This document shows, piece after piece, positions 7,773-15,184 of a stretch of DNA of 32,885 nt. The stretch is from assembly GCF_012933655.1 (NCBI RefSeq), contig NZ_JABBJJ010000123.1, positions 1-32,885 on the forward strand, given 5' to 3'. The translations under genes and the position numbers were made by a program. The notes below the pieces were generated by a model, which had not been told where the DNA came from, did no database searches, and worked only from the letters and a program-made list of their open reading frames with translations. Position 1 is the first letter of the stretch. Each line of letters opens with the position of its first letter. This stretch comes from Pyxidicoccus fallax (GTDB lineage Bacteria; Myxococcota; Myxococcia; Myxococcales; Myxococcaceae).

Positions 7773-8234
7773 CTAGTAGTCCCGTCGTCTCTCGAAGGCG
7801 GAGCTGACGTAGCCGGCGTCGGTCTGGACGTAGGTCACCTCCGTCCCGTTCTTCGAAACGAACATGTCGAAGTGCGAAGTGACTCCGAGGTTGTCGGTGA
7901 GCGTCGCGGTGCCGCTGCAGTCCGGCTTGAGGGTGTAGGTGCCCGTGTAGACGACGCGCGTGATCTCACCATTGGTACTGATGGTCGCCGAACCGGTAAA
8001 GGTCCCGTCCCCTTGGAAGAAATCATGACCGGCCTGAGCGAAGGGGACCCGCTCGGACCCACTCACGATGTACCCATCAGTCGCATAGACGTAGTGGCCC
8101 TTCAGGATGCGCGGCCTGCATTGGGAATTCGCCGAATGCTCCGCCTCGAGAGTCTCGCCAGATGCCTCGTGCGCAAGTCCCAGGAGACCGGCCGTGAGGA
8201 CACTTCCCATGACGTACCATTGGAGTCGCTTCAT
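7773..8234 (-). CDS. Small secreted beta-rich (lipocalin-like) protein
   Basis: The 153-residue protein has a signal peptide (1 to about 26, HEASGE) followed by alternating beta-strand sequence. Its pattern is GHYVYATDGYIV, then PFAQAGHDFFQGDGTFTG, GTYTLKPDCSGTATL and HFDMFVSKNGTEVTYVQTD. Similar small exported proteins are common in soil bacteria, but I know of no function. Two cysteines (in NSQCRP and PDCSG) could form a disulfide. An AGGAGGGGGAG ribosome site precedes the ATG. It converges on the DUF6891-like gene with only 32 nt between. Confidence 0.8.
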   Translation of the reverse strand: MKRLQWYVMGSVLTAGLLGLAHEASGETLEAEHSANSQCRPRILKGHYVYATDGYIVSGSERVPFAQAGHDFFQGDGTFTGSATISTNGEITRVVYTGTYTLKPDCSGTATLTDNLGVTSHFDMFVSKNGTEVTYVQTDAGYVSSAFERRRDY

Positions 8235-8575
8235 GCTCCCCCTCCTTCGTTTCGGGCCATCACGGCCCGATGCACTGGAGGACGGAGAGTGGGCGCTGCC
8301 CGGGCTTTCTCACATCGAACCTGGGTAGGTCTCGGCCGTGCAGTGATGGATTGCCGAGTACGGCGGCGAGCGGAGGAAGGCCTGGGTGGGTGCGGACTCC
8401 AGCGAGTGGGAGTCGAAGCAGGAGCCCCCTCGTGCCCTAGGGCTGGCCACCCGCGACGAATCGAGCACACGCCAAACTGTCTGTCAGTTCAACACAGCTC
8501 CATGGATGTGCACCCTCCTATCGAGGCATCCGGTCGTCTATCCATTCAACAAGACCCACCTCCATGGGAGCCACC
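8235..8575. other. Divergent intergenic region without a gene
   Basis: I find no supportable coding sequence here. It contains a 7-bp inverted repeat (TCGGGCC-ATCAC-GGCCCGA, 8252-8270) in the presumed leader of the minus-strand gene, a short inverted repeat (AACTG/CAGTT, 8475-8489), and duplicated words TTCAACA (8488, 8545) and CTCCATGG (8498, 8560) upstream of the BP74-like gene. Confidence 0.5.
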
Positions 8576-8923
8576 ATGTCCGCGTACTTCTCATTCATGC
8601 AAGGCCAGGATCAGGAGTTCATCTTCGAGGTCACCGACGAGGCGACAATCAAAAAGGCACGCGACATCCTCGCCGGCAGGGAAACGAGCGAGACGCATGT
8701 CATGGGCCAGATCTTGATGGGCCAGAAGCCATACAACCCCAACTTCAGCTTCCATCTCCGGCCGGAATCCATCCGCTTCTTCCAGATGGCAATCGAGGTC
8801 TGTGATGCCAATATGCGGTATGTCGAGGACCACCTGGACGAGGCCGGAGGCGCCTTCCTCCCGGGCCGCATCTGGTGCCCGTGGGACTCCCGGCTGAAGC
8901 GCGAAGTCACGGTCACGCACTGA
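8576..8923 (+). CDS. BP74-like small protein
   Basis: The 115-residue protein has no signal peptide. It matches from memory the BP74 N-terminal domain: AYFSF...QEFIFEVTDEATIKKAR, then VMGQILMGQKPYNPNFSFHL, IRFFQMAIEVCDANMRYVEDHL and the ending GGAFLPGRIWCPW. The domain is named after a Dictyostelium protein. Its bacterial role is not established and no enzyme motif is visible. The ATG at 8576 is chosen over the in-frame ATG at 8564 because GGAG at 8567-8570 sits 5 nt before it. It is a stand-alone gene in the accessory stretch. Confidence 0.75.
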   Translation: MSAYFSFMQGQDQEFIFEVTDEATIKKARDILAGRETSETHVMGQILMGQKPYNPNFSFHLRPESIRFFQMAIEVCDANMRYVEDHLDEAGGAFLPGRIWCPWDSRLKREVTVTH

Positions 8924-9090
8924 AGTTGCCGGGCTCGGGGGCCCTCGTCATCGAGGATACGGGCTTCCCGATGAAGGGGCTGGGCTTCCCGGGCCGTTCC
9001 CGGAACGACCGCGTCTCCTCGGCGCGCGTCGCTCGAATTTTCTGTCGTCGCCACGAAATGGTCCGGGGGCCGCGTCGTAGTCAGCGCTGA

Positions 9091-9106
9091 CCGAGCACGT
9101 GCTCGG
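9091..9106. promoter_or_regulatory. 16-bp perfect palindrome, operator candidate
   Basis: CCGAGCACGTGCTCGG is perfectly self-complementary and lies 32 nt before the start of the serine hydrolase gene. The position suits a repressor site. As RNA it would form a 6-bp stem with an ACGT loop. No regulator gene is adjacent. Confidence 0.4.
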
Positions 9107-9138
9107 GCTCCTTCAGCGCCCGCCCTCCCGGAGAATCA

Positions 9139-10971
9139 ATGAAGCGCCTCGCCCCCCTGTGGGCCTTCGCCCTGCTCATCCCGACGCTCGCCCTCGCGAC
9201 AACCGCCCCCGCGCAGCCGGGACCGGCAACAGAGGCCGAGCTGCGGCAGTCCCTGACCACGCTGCTGGAGGAGCACCACATCCCCGGCGCGAGCTACGCG
9301 GTGTTCGACCGCCAGGGAACCGTGCTCAGCGGAGTCATCGGGCTGGCCGACAGCGGCACCCGGGCCCCCGTCACCGATGGCACGCTCTTCCGGCTCGGCT
9401 CCATCACGAAGACGGTGACGGCGATCGCCATCATGCAGCTCGTCGAGCAGGGCCACTTCGGACTCCAGACTCCCGTCTCGGAGCTGCTGCCCGAGGCCCC
9501 CATCGAGAATCCCTTCGGCGAGAGCGACCCGGTCCGCGTGGTCCACCTGCTGACCCACACCGCGGGCTTCGACGACACGCACATCAAGGCGTTCTTCAGC
9601 CCCGTCGAGCGGCGGGGCCGCCACCTCGAGAGCAGCCTCCAGCATCCCGAGCCGCTGGTGGTGCGCTGGCGGCCCGGCAGGCACGAGGGCTACAGCAACC
9701 CGGGCTACGTGTTGCTCGGCGCCATCCTGGAGGCCCACTACCAGAAGCCTTGGGAAGACGTCGTCTCGGAACGGGTCCTGAAGCCGCTGGGCATCACGCA
9801 CGTCGCCGCCCTCGGCACGCAAGCCGCCCGGCGAGACCATGCCCCGGGACACAGCGGCTCCGACATGCACCGCACCCCCGTGTTCTTCGAGCAGACCCAG
9901 GCTGACGGAGCGCTGTGGTGCACGGCGACGGACCTGGCCAGGCTCGGCCGCTTCATTCTCACCGACGGCGCTTCCGCCCCCGGGGTGCTGCGACCGGAGA
10001 CCGTCCGCCTCATGAAGCAGGCACAGGGCACGGTGGGCACCCGGGAGGGCCTCGCCTACGGCGCGGGGCTGGGGCTCCACCATCGCATCATCCAGGGCCT
10101 GCTCTGGCAGGGCCACGCGGGCGGCGTGCTGGGAGGCAAGGCGAGCATGCACTTCCACGCCGAGCAGGGCCTGGGCTACGTGCTGCTGCTCAACAGCGAC
10201 AACGAGCTGAGGAAGCTCGAGGAGCCGCTCGCCGCGTTCATCTCCCACCAGACGCAGTGGAAGCCGTCGGCGCCGACCCTCCGGCCCATCGAGAGCGATG
10301 TCGACGGCTGGTACCGCTACGCCAACCCACGCATCTCGCTGCTGAGCCTGCCCACCTATCTGCTCGATACGGCCCGTGTGACGGCGAAGGGCGACACGCT
10401 GAGCGTCGAACCTCCCCTGCCGGGCTTCGGCTACCAGGCGACGCTGAAGCACCACGGCGAGGGCCGGCTCTCCGACGTCGACTACGGCGACGTGGTCAAC
10501 GGGGTCGTGGTCCGTGACGAGAGTGGCGCGGCCGTGGGGCTCGAGCTGGGAGGCGACTACCTGCGGCGCACCTCGATGGCGGCGGCGGTCCTCCCGCTCG
10601 CGAGCGTGCTGCTGTCCCTCGCCCTCCTGCTGAGCACGCCCTTCGGGCGCCGCGCCTCGCTGCGCAACCGCTGGGTGCGCCGCCTGCCGAGCCTCGCCCT
10701 GCTGTCTCTGGTGCTCGGCATCGTCTGCGCGGCGAACCTGGAGTGGACCCTGCTCGCGCACATGAACTGGCAGACGGTGGGGGTCTGGGCGGCATCCGTG
10801 CTGTTCCCGGCCTTCGGTGTGGCCGGCCTCGTCCTCAGCGTGCGCACCTGGCGGCAGGAGCCCGTGGCCGTGGCGAGGTGGCGCTGCCTGCTCGGGTCCG
10901 CGTCCGCCGTGTGCCTGAGCCTCTGGTTCGCCACGTTCGGGTTGTTCTCGTTCGCGCTATGGCGGTGGTAG
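9139..10971 (+). CDS. Class C beta-lactamase-like serine hydrolase with C-terminal membrane domain
   Basis: This 610-residue protein has a signal peptide (1 to about 26). Its penicillin-binding-like hydrolase domain (about 35-370) carries S88-I-T-K91, Y185-S-N187 and H326-A-G328, the three catalytic-site motifs of the class C beta-lactamase/DD-peptidase/esterase family. An intermediate beta domain (about 380-475) leads to four predicted transmembrane segments (about 479-500, 516-533, 545-567, 583-607). The catalytic domain should therefore face the periplasm, anchored at both ends or only at the C-terminus after signal cleavage. The substrate cannot be told; an antibiotic-resistance role should not be assumed. 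Its stop overlaps the convergent trehalose synthase gene by 15 bp. Confidence 0.88.
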   Translation: MKRLAPLWAFALLIPTLALATTAPAQPGPATEAELRQSLTTLLEEHHIPGASYAVFDRQGTVLSGVIGLADSGTRAPVTDGTLFRLGSITKTVTAIAIMQLVEQGHFGLQTPVSELLPEAPIENPFGESDPVRVVHLLTHTAGFDDTHIKAFFSPVERRGRHLESSLQHPEPLVVRWRPGRHEGYSNPGYVLLGAILEAHYQKPWEDVVSERVLKPLGITHVAALGTQAARRDHAPGHSGSDMHRTPVFFEQTQADGALWCTATDLARLGRFILTDGASAPGVLRPETVRLMKQAQGTVGTREGLAYGAGLGLHHRIIQGLLWQGHAGGVLGGKASMHFHAEQGLGYVLLLNSDNELRKLEEPLAAFISHQTQWKPSAPTLRPIESDVDGWYRYANPRISLLSLPTYLLDTARVTAKGDTLSVEPPLPGFGYQATLKHHGEGRLSDVDYGDVVNGVVVRDESGAAVGLELGGDYLRRTSMAAAVLPLASVLLSLALLLSTPFGRRASLRNRWVRRLPSLALLSLVLGIVCAANLEWTLLAHMNWQTVGVWAASVLFPAFGVAGLVLSVRTWRQEPVAVARWRCLLGSASAVCLSLWFATFGLFSFALWRW

Positions 10972-12489
10972 CGCGCCGTGCTCGGGAGCAACGCCCACCG
11001 GCGCGCGCGCATCCAGCTGCTCAATCAGGAATGAGATGTCCCCGAGGTGACGGGCGCCGGTGAAGTGGTCGAGCACGTCCTGACGGGCCCGTGTCCCCAG
11101 GCGCGCGGCGAGCTCGCGGTCACACAGGAGCGTGCGCACCTCGGCGGCGAACTCCGCGAGGTCGCTCGCGTCCCGCACCAGCAGGCCATTCACGCCGTGG
11201 ACAATCTGGTCCTGGATGCCGCCCACCGCGCTGGCGACCACGGGGCGCTCCTTCCACATCGCCTCGGTGACGGTGAGCCCGAAGCCCTCCTGCAGGCTCT
11301 TCTGCACCACCACCGCCGCGTGCCGCTGGAGCGCGTTGACGATGGCGGCGTTCTCCTCCGCGTCCTTCATCGGCAGGCACGCCAGGTGGATGCGCTGGCG
11401 CAGCAGGTGCGGCAGCCCCCGCCATCGCTCGACGACGGCGTTGAGCGTGGACGCCGCCTCGGGGTCGTCCGCGACGGACGTCACCGCGGGCCCCGCGAGC
11501 ACCAGCTCCGCGCGCAGGCCGGGGTGCTCTCGCGCGAGCAGGGCGAAGCCGTTCAGCACGCCCGCCGGGTCCTTCAGCGGGTCCCACCGCGACACCTGCA
11601 CCACCAGCGGCGTGTCCCGCGCGGGCGCCGAGCCCAGCCGGATGATGTCCGCCCCGCGCGACACCCGCGCCGGCACCCCGTCGCCCCGGATGAAGGCGGG
11701 CTCCATGACGCAGGCCCCATCCCCCAGCAGTCCCGTATGCGCGAGGATGGAGCAGGCCACGTCGGGCGCCATGGACTGGTTCTTCACCGCGAAGACGTCG
11801 ATGGAGGGCCGGATGACGAGCGCGCGGTCCGCGCACTGCGGCGGCACGTACGAGGCGCGGCTGAAGACCGCCAGCCGCACGGCGGCCAGCCCCGGCGCGA
11901 GGAACTCCCACGCTCGCGCCACCTCGGCGTTGCGAAGGTCGCTGCCCACGTGACAGCGCCACGCCACGCCGGCGCCCACCTCCGCGAGCGCCGGCGCCAG
12001 CCCCAGCGTCTGCGGGTCATGCAGCAACACCAGGTCACCCGGCCGCACCAGGGCGAGCAACTCCTCCGCGTTGTCGCGCAGCACCTCGTCGTAGAGCGCC
12101 CGCTCGGCCAGGCCCAGCGGTGAGCCGTCCCCGGGCGAGCCGTGCAGCGCATGGTGCAGCCGCTTCGTCACCCGGAAGAACTCGGGCGTGCCCTCCAGCA
12201 CCATCCACCGCGCGTCCACTCCCGCCCCACGGGCATAGGCGAGCAGCCGGGGAATCATCTCGGCCACGCCTCCGCCCCGCGCGGTGGTGTTCACGTTCCA
12301 GAAGGTGCGGCCCGCCATGCGGGTGCGCGTCCGCTCGGCATGCGCCATGAGCGCACGCCAGCCCTCCTGGCCCACCACGGACTCGAAGCACGTGAGGGGC
12401 TCGGCGCGGACGTGGACCTCGAAGGGCTTCAGCGTGCCGGTCATGCCCTGCGGCCAGCCCGCGAATGCCCGCGCGCCCTCCCCGCTCAT
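10957..12489 (-). CDS. treT: Trehalose synthase (TreT-type GT4 glycosyltransferase)
   Basis: The protein (510 residues from 12489) is a GT-B retaining glycosyltransferase. It has WNVNTTARGGGVAEMIPRLL (residues 64-83), then RWMVLEGTPEFFRVTKRLHH, which closely follows the N-terminal signature of TreT. TreT enzymes make trehalose from an NDP-glucose and glucose. Later come VVQVSRWDPLKD and the E-x7-E motif in EGFGLTVTEAMW, which binds the nucleotide-sugar. Trehalose would serve as an osmolyte, plausible in a sporulating soil bacterium. The start is uncertain: ATGs at 12561, 12489 and 12444 all lack an ideal Shine-Dalgarno. The enzyme could instead be a related GT4 trehalose phosphorylase. Confidence 0.85.
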   Translation of the reverse strand: MSGEGARAFAGWPQGMTGTLKPFEVHVRAEPLTCFESVVGQEGWRALMAHAERTRTRMAGRTFWNVNTTARGGGVAEMIPRLLAYARGAGVDARWMVLEGTPEFFRVTKRLHHALHGSPGDGSPLGLAERALYDEVLRDNAEELLALVRPGDLVLLHDPQTLGLAPALAEVGAGVAWRCHVGSDLRNAEVARAWEFLAPGLAAVRLAVFSRASYVPPQCADRALVIRPSIDVFAVKNQSMAPDVACSILAHTGLLGDGACVMEPAFIRGDGVPARVSRGADIIRLGSAPARDTPLVVQVSRWDPLKDPAGVLNGFALLAREHPGLRAELVLAGPAVTSVADDPEAASTLNAVVERWRGLPHLLRQRIHLACLPMKDAEENAAIVNALQRHAAVVVQKSLQEGFGLTVTEAMWKERPVVASAVGGIQDQIVHGVNGLLVRDASDLAEFAAEVRTLLCDRELAARLGTRARQDVLDHFTGARHLGDISFLIEQLDARAPVGVAPEHGALPPP

Positions 12490-12657
12490 GCTCGTCTGCG
12501 CTTGTGGCACCGAAGGACTTCCTCCCACCGGAAGATGGGCGCTCCCCCGATTGCGATGCATGGCTCCCACGGACAGCCGGCATGGAGGCGACGGGTGCCA
12601 CGGCGGCCACTGTCGACTCGTGGACACTCCCCCTGCCCGCCCAGCCCGCACTGTAAG

Positions 12658-12724
12658 TGAAACAGGAATATAAGAAATTCAGGGATTCCGCATCTCAATC
12701 CCTGTCATCGGAATCCCTGTTTCA
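12658..12724. promoter_or_regulatory. Nested inverted and direct repeats upstream of metalloprotease
   Basis: TGAAACAGG (12658-12666) pairs with CCTGTTTCA (12716-12724). CAGGGATTCC (12680-12689) pairs with GGAATCCCTG (12710-12719). AATCCCTGT occurs twice (12697-12705, 12712-12720), so CAGGGATT can also pair with the nearer copy. The alternatives share arms and are mutually exclusive. The AAGGAG ribosome site (12742-12747) follows. This could be a multi-site operator or a structured leader. Confidence 0.5.
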
Positions 12725-12753
12725 GCCAGTCCTGCCCGCGACAAGGAGCACCC

Positions 12754-15120
12754 ATGCGTCGTGTCTCGAGAACAGCCGTCTGTCTTTCCGTCCTGCTGTC
12801 GCTACCCGCCTGGGCCTTCACGCCCGAAGCGCCCTCCGCGCGGAGCGCGCTGGCGAGCCAGGCCTTCTTCAAGCCCGAGCTGTCCATCCCCAGCTCGCAG
12901 CTGCCGCTGGATGAAGCCCTCCCGAGGATGGGCCGCCCGGCGGCCACGGCCTGGGAGGACTTCTTCGCGCGCAACGGCCGCGACTTCCGCGTCTACGTGG
13001 ACCCGACGACGGGCACGGCGACCAACATCATGGGCGCCGTCCCCCTCATCCCGGGAGACGGCGTGGGCAACAAGCTCACCCTGGAGGAGCTGCGCAAGCA
13101 GCTCGGGCGCTCCGTCTCGCGGGTGGACGCGGCCGTCGTCGCCGAGCGGGTCGTCCAGTTCATCCAGGCCCACCACGCCGCGCTCGGCGTGGACGTGCGC
13201 CAGCTGGGAGAGCCCCGGGTGGAGCAGGTCACCGAGCATCTCTGGCAGGTCTCCATTCCCCAGCAGCACGAGGGAATCCCCGTCCGTCACGGGCGGCTGG
13301 CGGCCACCCTCAGCCATGGCAACCTCGTCCTGCTGGGCACCGAGTCCTGGAGCAACGTCCGGCTCGCGCCCCTCCCGCTGGTGCCCGCGGACCAGGCGAT
13401 GCTGACGGGCAACGAGCACCTGGGCCTGTTCGAGAGCCCTCCGGCGCTCTGGAAGGAGCCCACGCTGGAAATCGTCCCGATGGCCAGCCGGGACAGCGCC
13501 TTCGGCGCGGGCTACCAGCACCAGCTCGTCTGGAGCTACGGCTTCCAGCTGGCGGGCGAGGTCCAGCGCTGGAAGGTGACGGTGGAGGCCACCCGGGGCG
13601 AGGTGCTCGCGCTCGAGGATGACAACCACTACGCCGACGCGACCATCAAGGGCGGCGTCTACCCGCTGACCAACACGGACACCTGCACGGGGACGTCCAC
13701 CTGCGGCATCAGCTTCGCCAACACCCCCATGCCGTGGGCGGACACGGGCTTCGCGTTCCCGAACGACTACACGGACAGCGCCGGCGTCTTCGACTACACC
13801 GCCGGCACCACCACCACCACGCTCAGTGGCCGGTACGTCCGCGTGCTGGACGGCTGCGGCCCCATCACCGCTTCCGCCGCGGGCTCCATCAACCTGGGCG
13901 GCGTCACCGGGCAGCATGACTGCACCACGCCCGCCTTCTCCGCGGGCAACACGGCCTCGTCGCGCAGCGCCTACTACGAGCTCAACCGAATCGCCGAGCT
14001 CGCCCGCGGCTGGCTGCCCGGCAACCTGTGGCTGCAGGGCCAGCTCACGTCCAACATGAACATCGTCAGCACCTGCAACGCCTTCTGGAACGGGAGCACC
14101 GTCAACTTCTTCCGCAGCGGCGGGGGCTGCCGGAACACGGGCGAAATCGCCGCCGTGTTCGACCACGAGTGGGGCCACGGCCTGGATGACAACGACGTGG
14201 CGGGCACCCTGAGCAACTCCAGCGAGGCGTACGCGGACATCGCGGCCATCTACCGGCTGCCGACCTCGTGCGTGGGCTACGGCTTCTACCAGACGGTGGA
14301 CCAGGGCTGCGGCATGACGCCGGACGGCACGGGCTACAACGTGAACGAGGCCCAGGTGGGCCCGGCGTGGTGCACCACCCGCTGCTCGGGCGTGCGCGAC
14401 GCGGACTGGGCGGCCCACGCCAACAACACGCCCGCCACGCCCCAGAACTTCGTGTGCCCCAGCTGCGGCACCGGCTCGGGCCCCTGCGGGCGGCAGGTGC
14501 ACTGCGCGGCGTCTCCCGTGCGGCAGGCCGCGTGGGACCTGGTGGCGCGTGACTTGAGGGCCGCGCCCTTCAGCTTCGACGCCAACACGGCGCTCACCAT
14601 CGGCAACAAGCTCTTCTACCAGGGCAGCGGCAACATCGGCTCCTGGCACGCCTGCAACTGCACGGCCGGGACGTCCGACGGCTGCGGCGCCACCAACGGC
14701 TACATGCAGTGGCTGGCGGCGGACGACGACAACGGCAACATCAACGACGGCACGCCGCACATGACGGCCATCCACGCCGCCTTCAACCGCCACAACATCG
14801 CGTGCGCCGCGCCGGCGCCCGCCAACACCGGCTGCGCGAGCGGCCCCACCGCGGCGCCCACCCTCATCGCCACGGCGGGCGCGGGCCAGGTGACGCTGCA
14901 GTGGAGCCCGGTGGCCGGTGCCGGCCAGTACTGGGTGATGAAGTCGGACGGCTTCGCCGCGTGCAGCTACGGCAAGGCCCGCACCGCCACCGTCACGAGC
15001 ACCACCTACACGGATGGCGAGGTCACCGCCGGGCGGCAGTACTGCTATTCCATCGTCCCCGCCAGCAGCAACGCCTGCTTCGGCAAGGCCTCCGTCTGCA
15101 CCTGCGCGACGCCCACCTGA
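12754..15120 (+). CDS. Secreted zinc metalloprotease with FTP-type propeptide and Fn3-like C-terminus
   Basis: The 788-residue protein has a signal peptide (1 to about 22, LPAWAF). An FTP/PepSY-like propeptide (about 50-290) contains the block AHHAALGV...VSIPQQHEGIPVRHGRLAA. The catalytic domain is cysteine-rich and has H471-E-W-G-H475 with Glu491 (SSEAYADIAAIY) as likely third ligand, the gluzincin arrangement. The last ~90 residues (APTLIATAGAGQVTLQWSPV onward) look like a fibronectin type III fold. It should be exported, autoprocessed and used in extracellular protein digestion. It resembles M4/M36-type enzymes but I cannot place it in a single MEROPS family. AAGGAG lies 6 nt before the ATG. 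Confidence 0.87.
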   Translation: MRRVSRTAVCLSVLLSLPAWAFTPEAPSARSALASQAFFKPELSIPSSQLPLDEALPRMGRPAATAWEDFFARNGRDFRVYVDPTTGTATNIMGAVPLIPGDGVGNKLTLEELRKQLGRSVSRVDAAVVAERVVQFIQAHHAALGVDVRQLGEPRVEQVTEHLWQVSIPQQHEGIPVRHGRLAATLSHGNLVLLGTESWSNVRLAPLPLVPADQAMLTGNEHLGLFESPPALWKEPTLEIVPMASRDSAFGAGYQHQLVWSYGFQLAGEVQRWKVTVEATRGEVLALEDDNHYADATIKGGVYPLTNTDTCTGTSTCGISFANTPMPWADTGFAFPNDYTDSAGVFDYTAGTTTTTLSGRYVRVLDGCGPITASAAGSINLGGVTGQHDCTTPAFSAGNTASSRSAYYELNRIAELARGWLPGNLWLQGQLTSNMNIVSTCNAFWNGSTVNFFRSGGGCRNTGEIAAVFDHEWGHGLDDNDVAGTLSNSSEAYADIAAIYRLPTSCVGYGFYQTVDQGCGMTPDGTGYNVNEAQVGPAWCTTRCSGVRDADWAAHANNTPATPQNFVCPSCGTGSGPCGRQVHCAASPVRQAAWDLVARDLRAAPFSFDANTALTIGNKLFYQGSGNIGSWHACNCTAGTSDGCGATNGYMQWLAADDDNGNINDGTPHMTAIHAAFNRHNIACAAPAPANTGCASGPTAAPTLIATAGAGQVTLQWSPVAGAGQYWVMKSDGFAACSYGKARTATVTSTTYTDGEVTAGRQYCYSIVPASSNACFGKASVCTCATPT

Positions 15121-15135
15121 GCGCCGGCCGGGACT

Positions 15136-15170
15136 CCGGCGCGACCGCGAGCCGCACGCGGTCGCGCCGG
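15136..15170. terminator. Bidirectional 14-bp hairpin between convergent genes
   Basis: CCGGCGCGACCGCG (15136-15149) pairs perfectly with CGCGGTCGCGCCGG (15157-15170) around a 7-nt loop. It sits between the stops at 15120 and 15185. There is no U-tract on either strand, only a pyrimidine run GCCTTCCCCTC on the plus side. Confidence 0.65.
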
Positions 15171-15184
15171 GCCTTCCCCTCACG

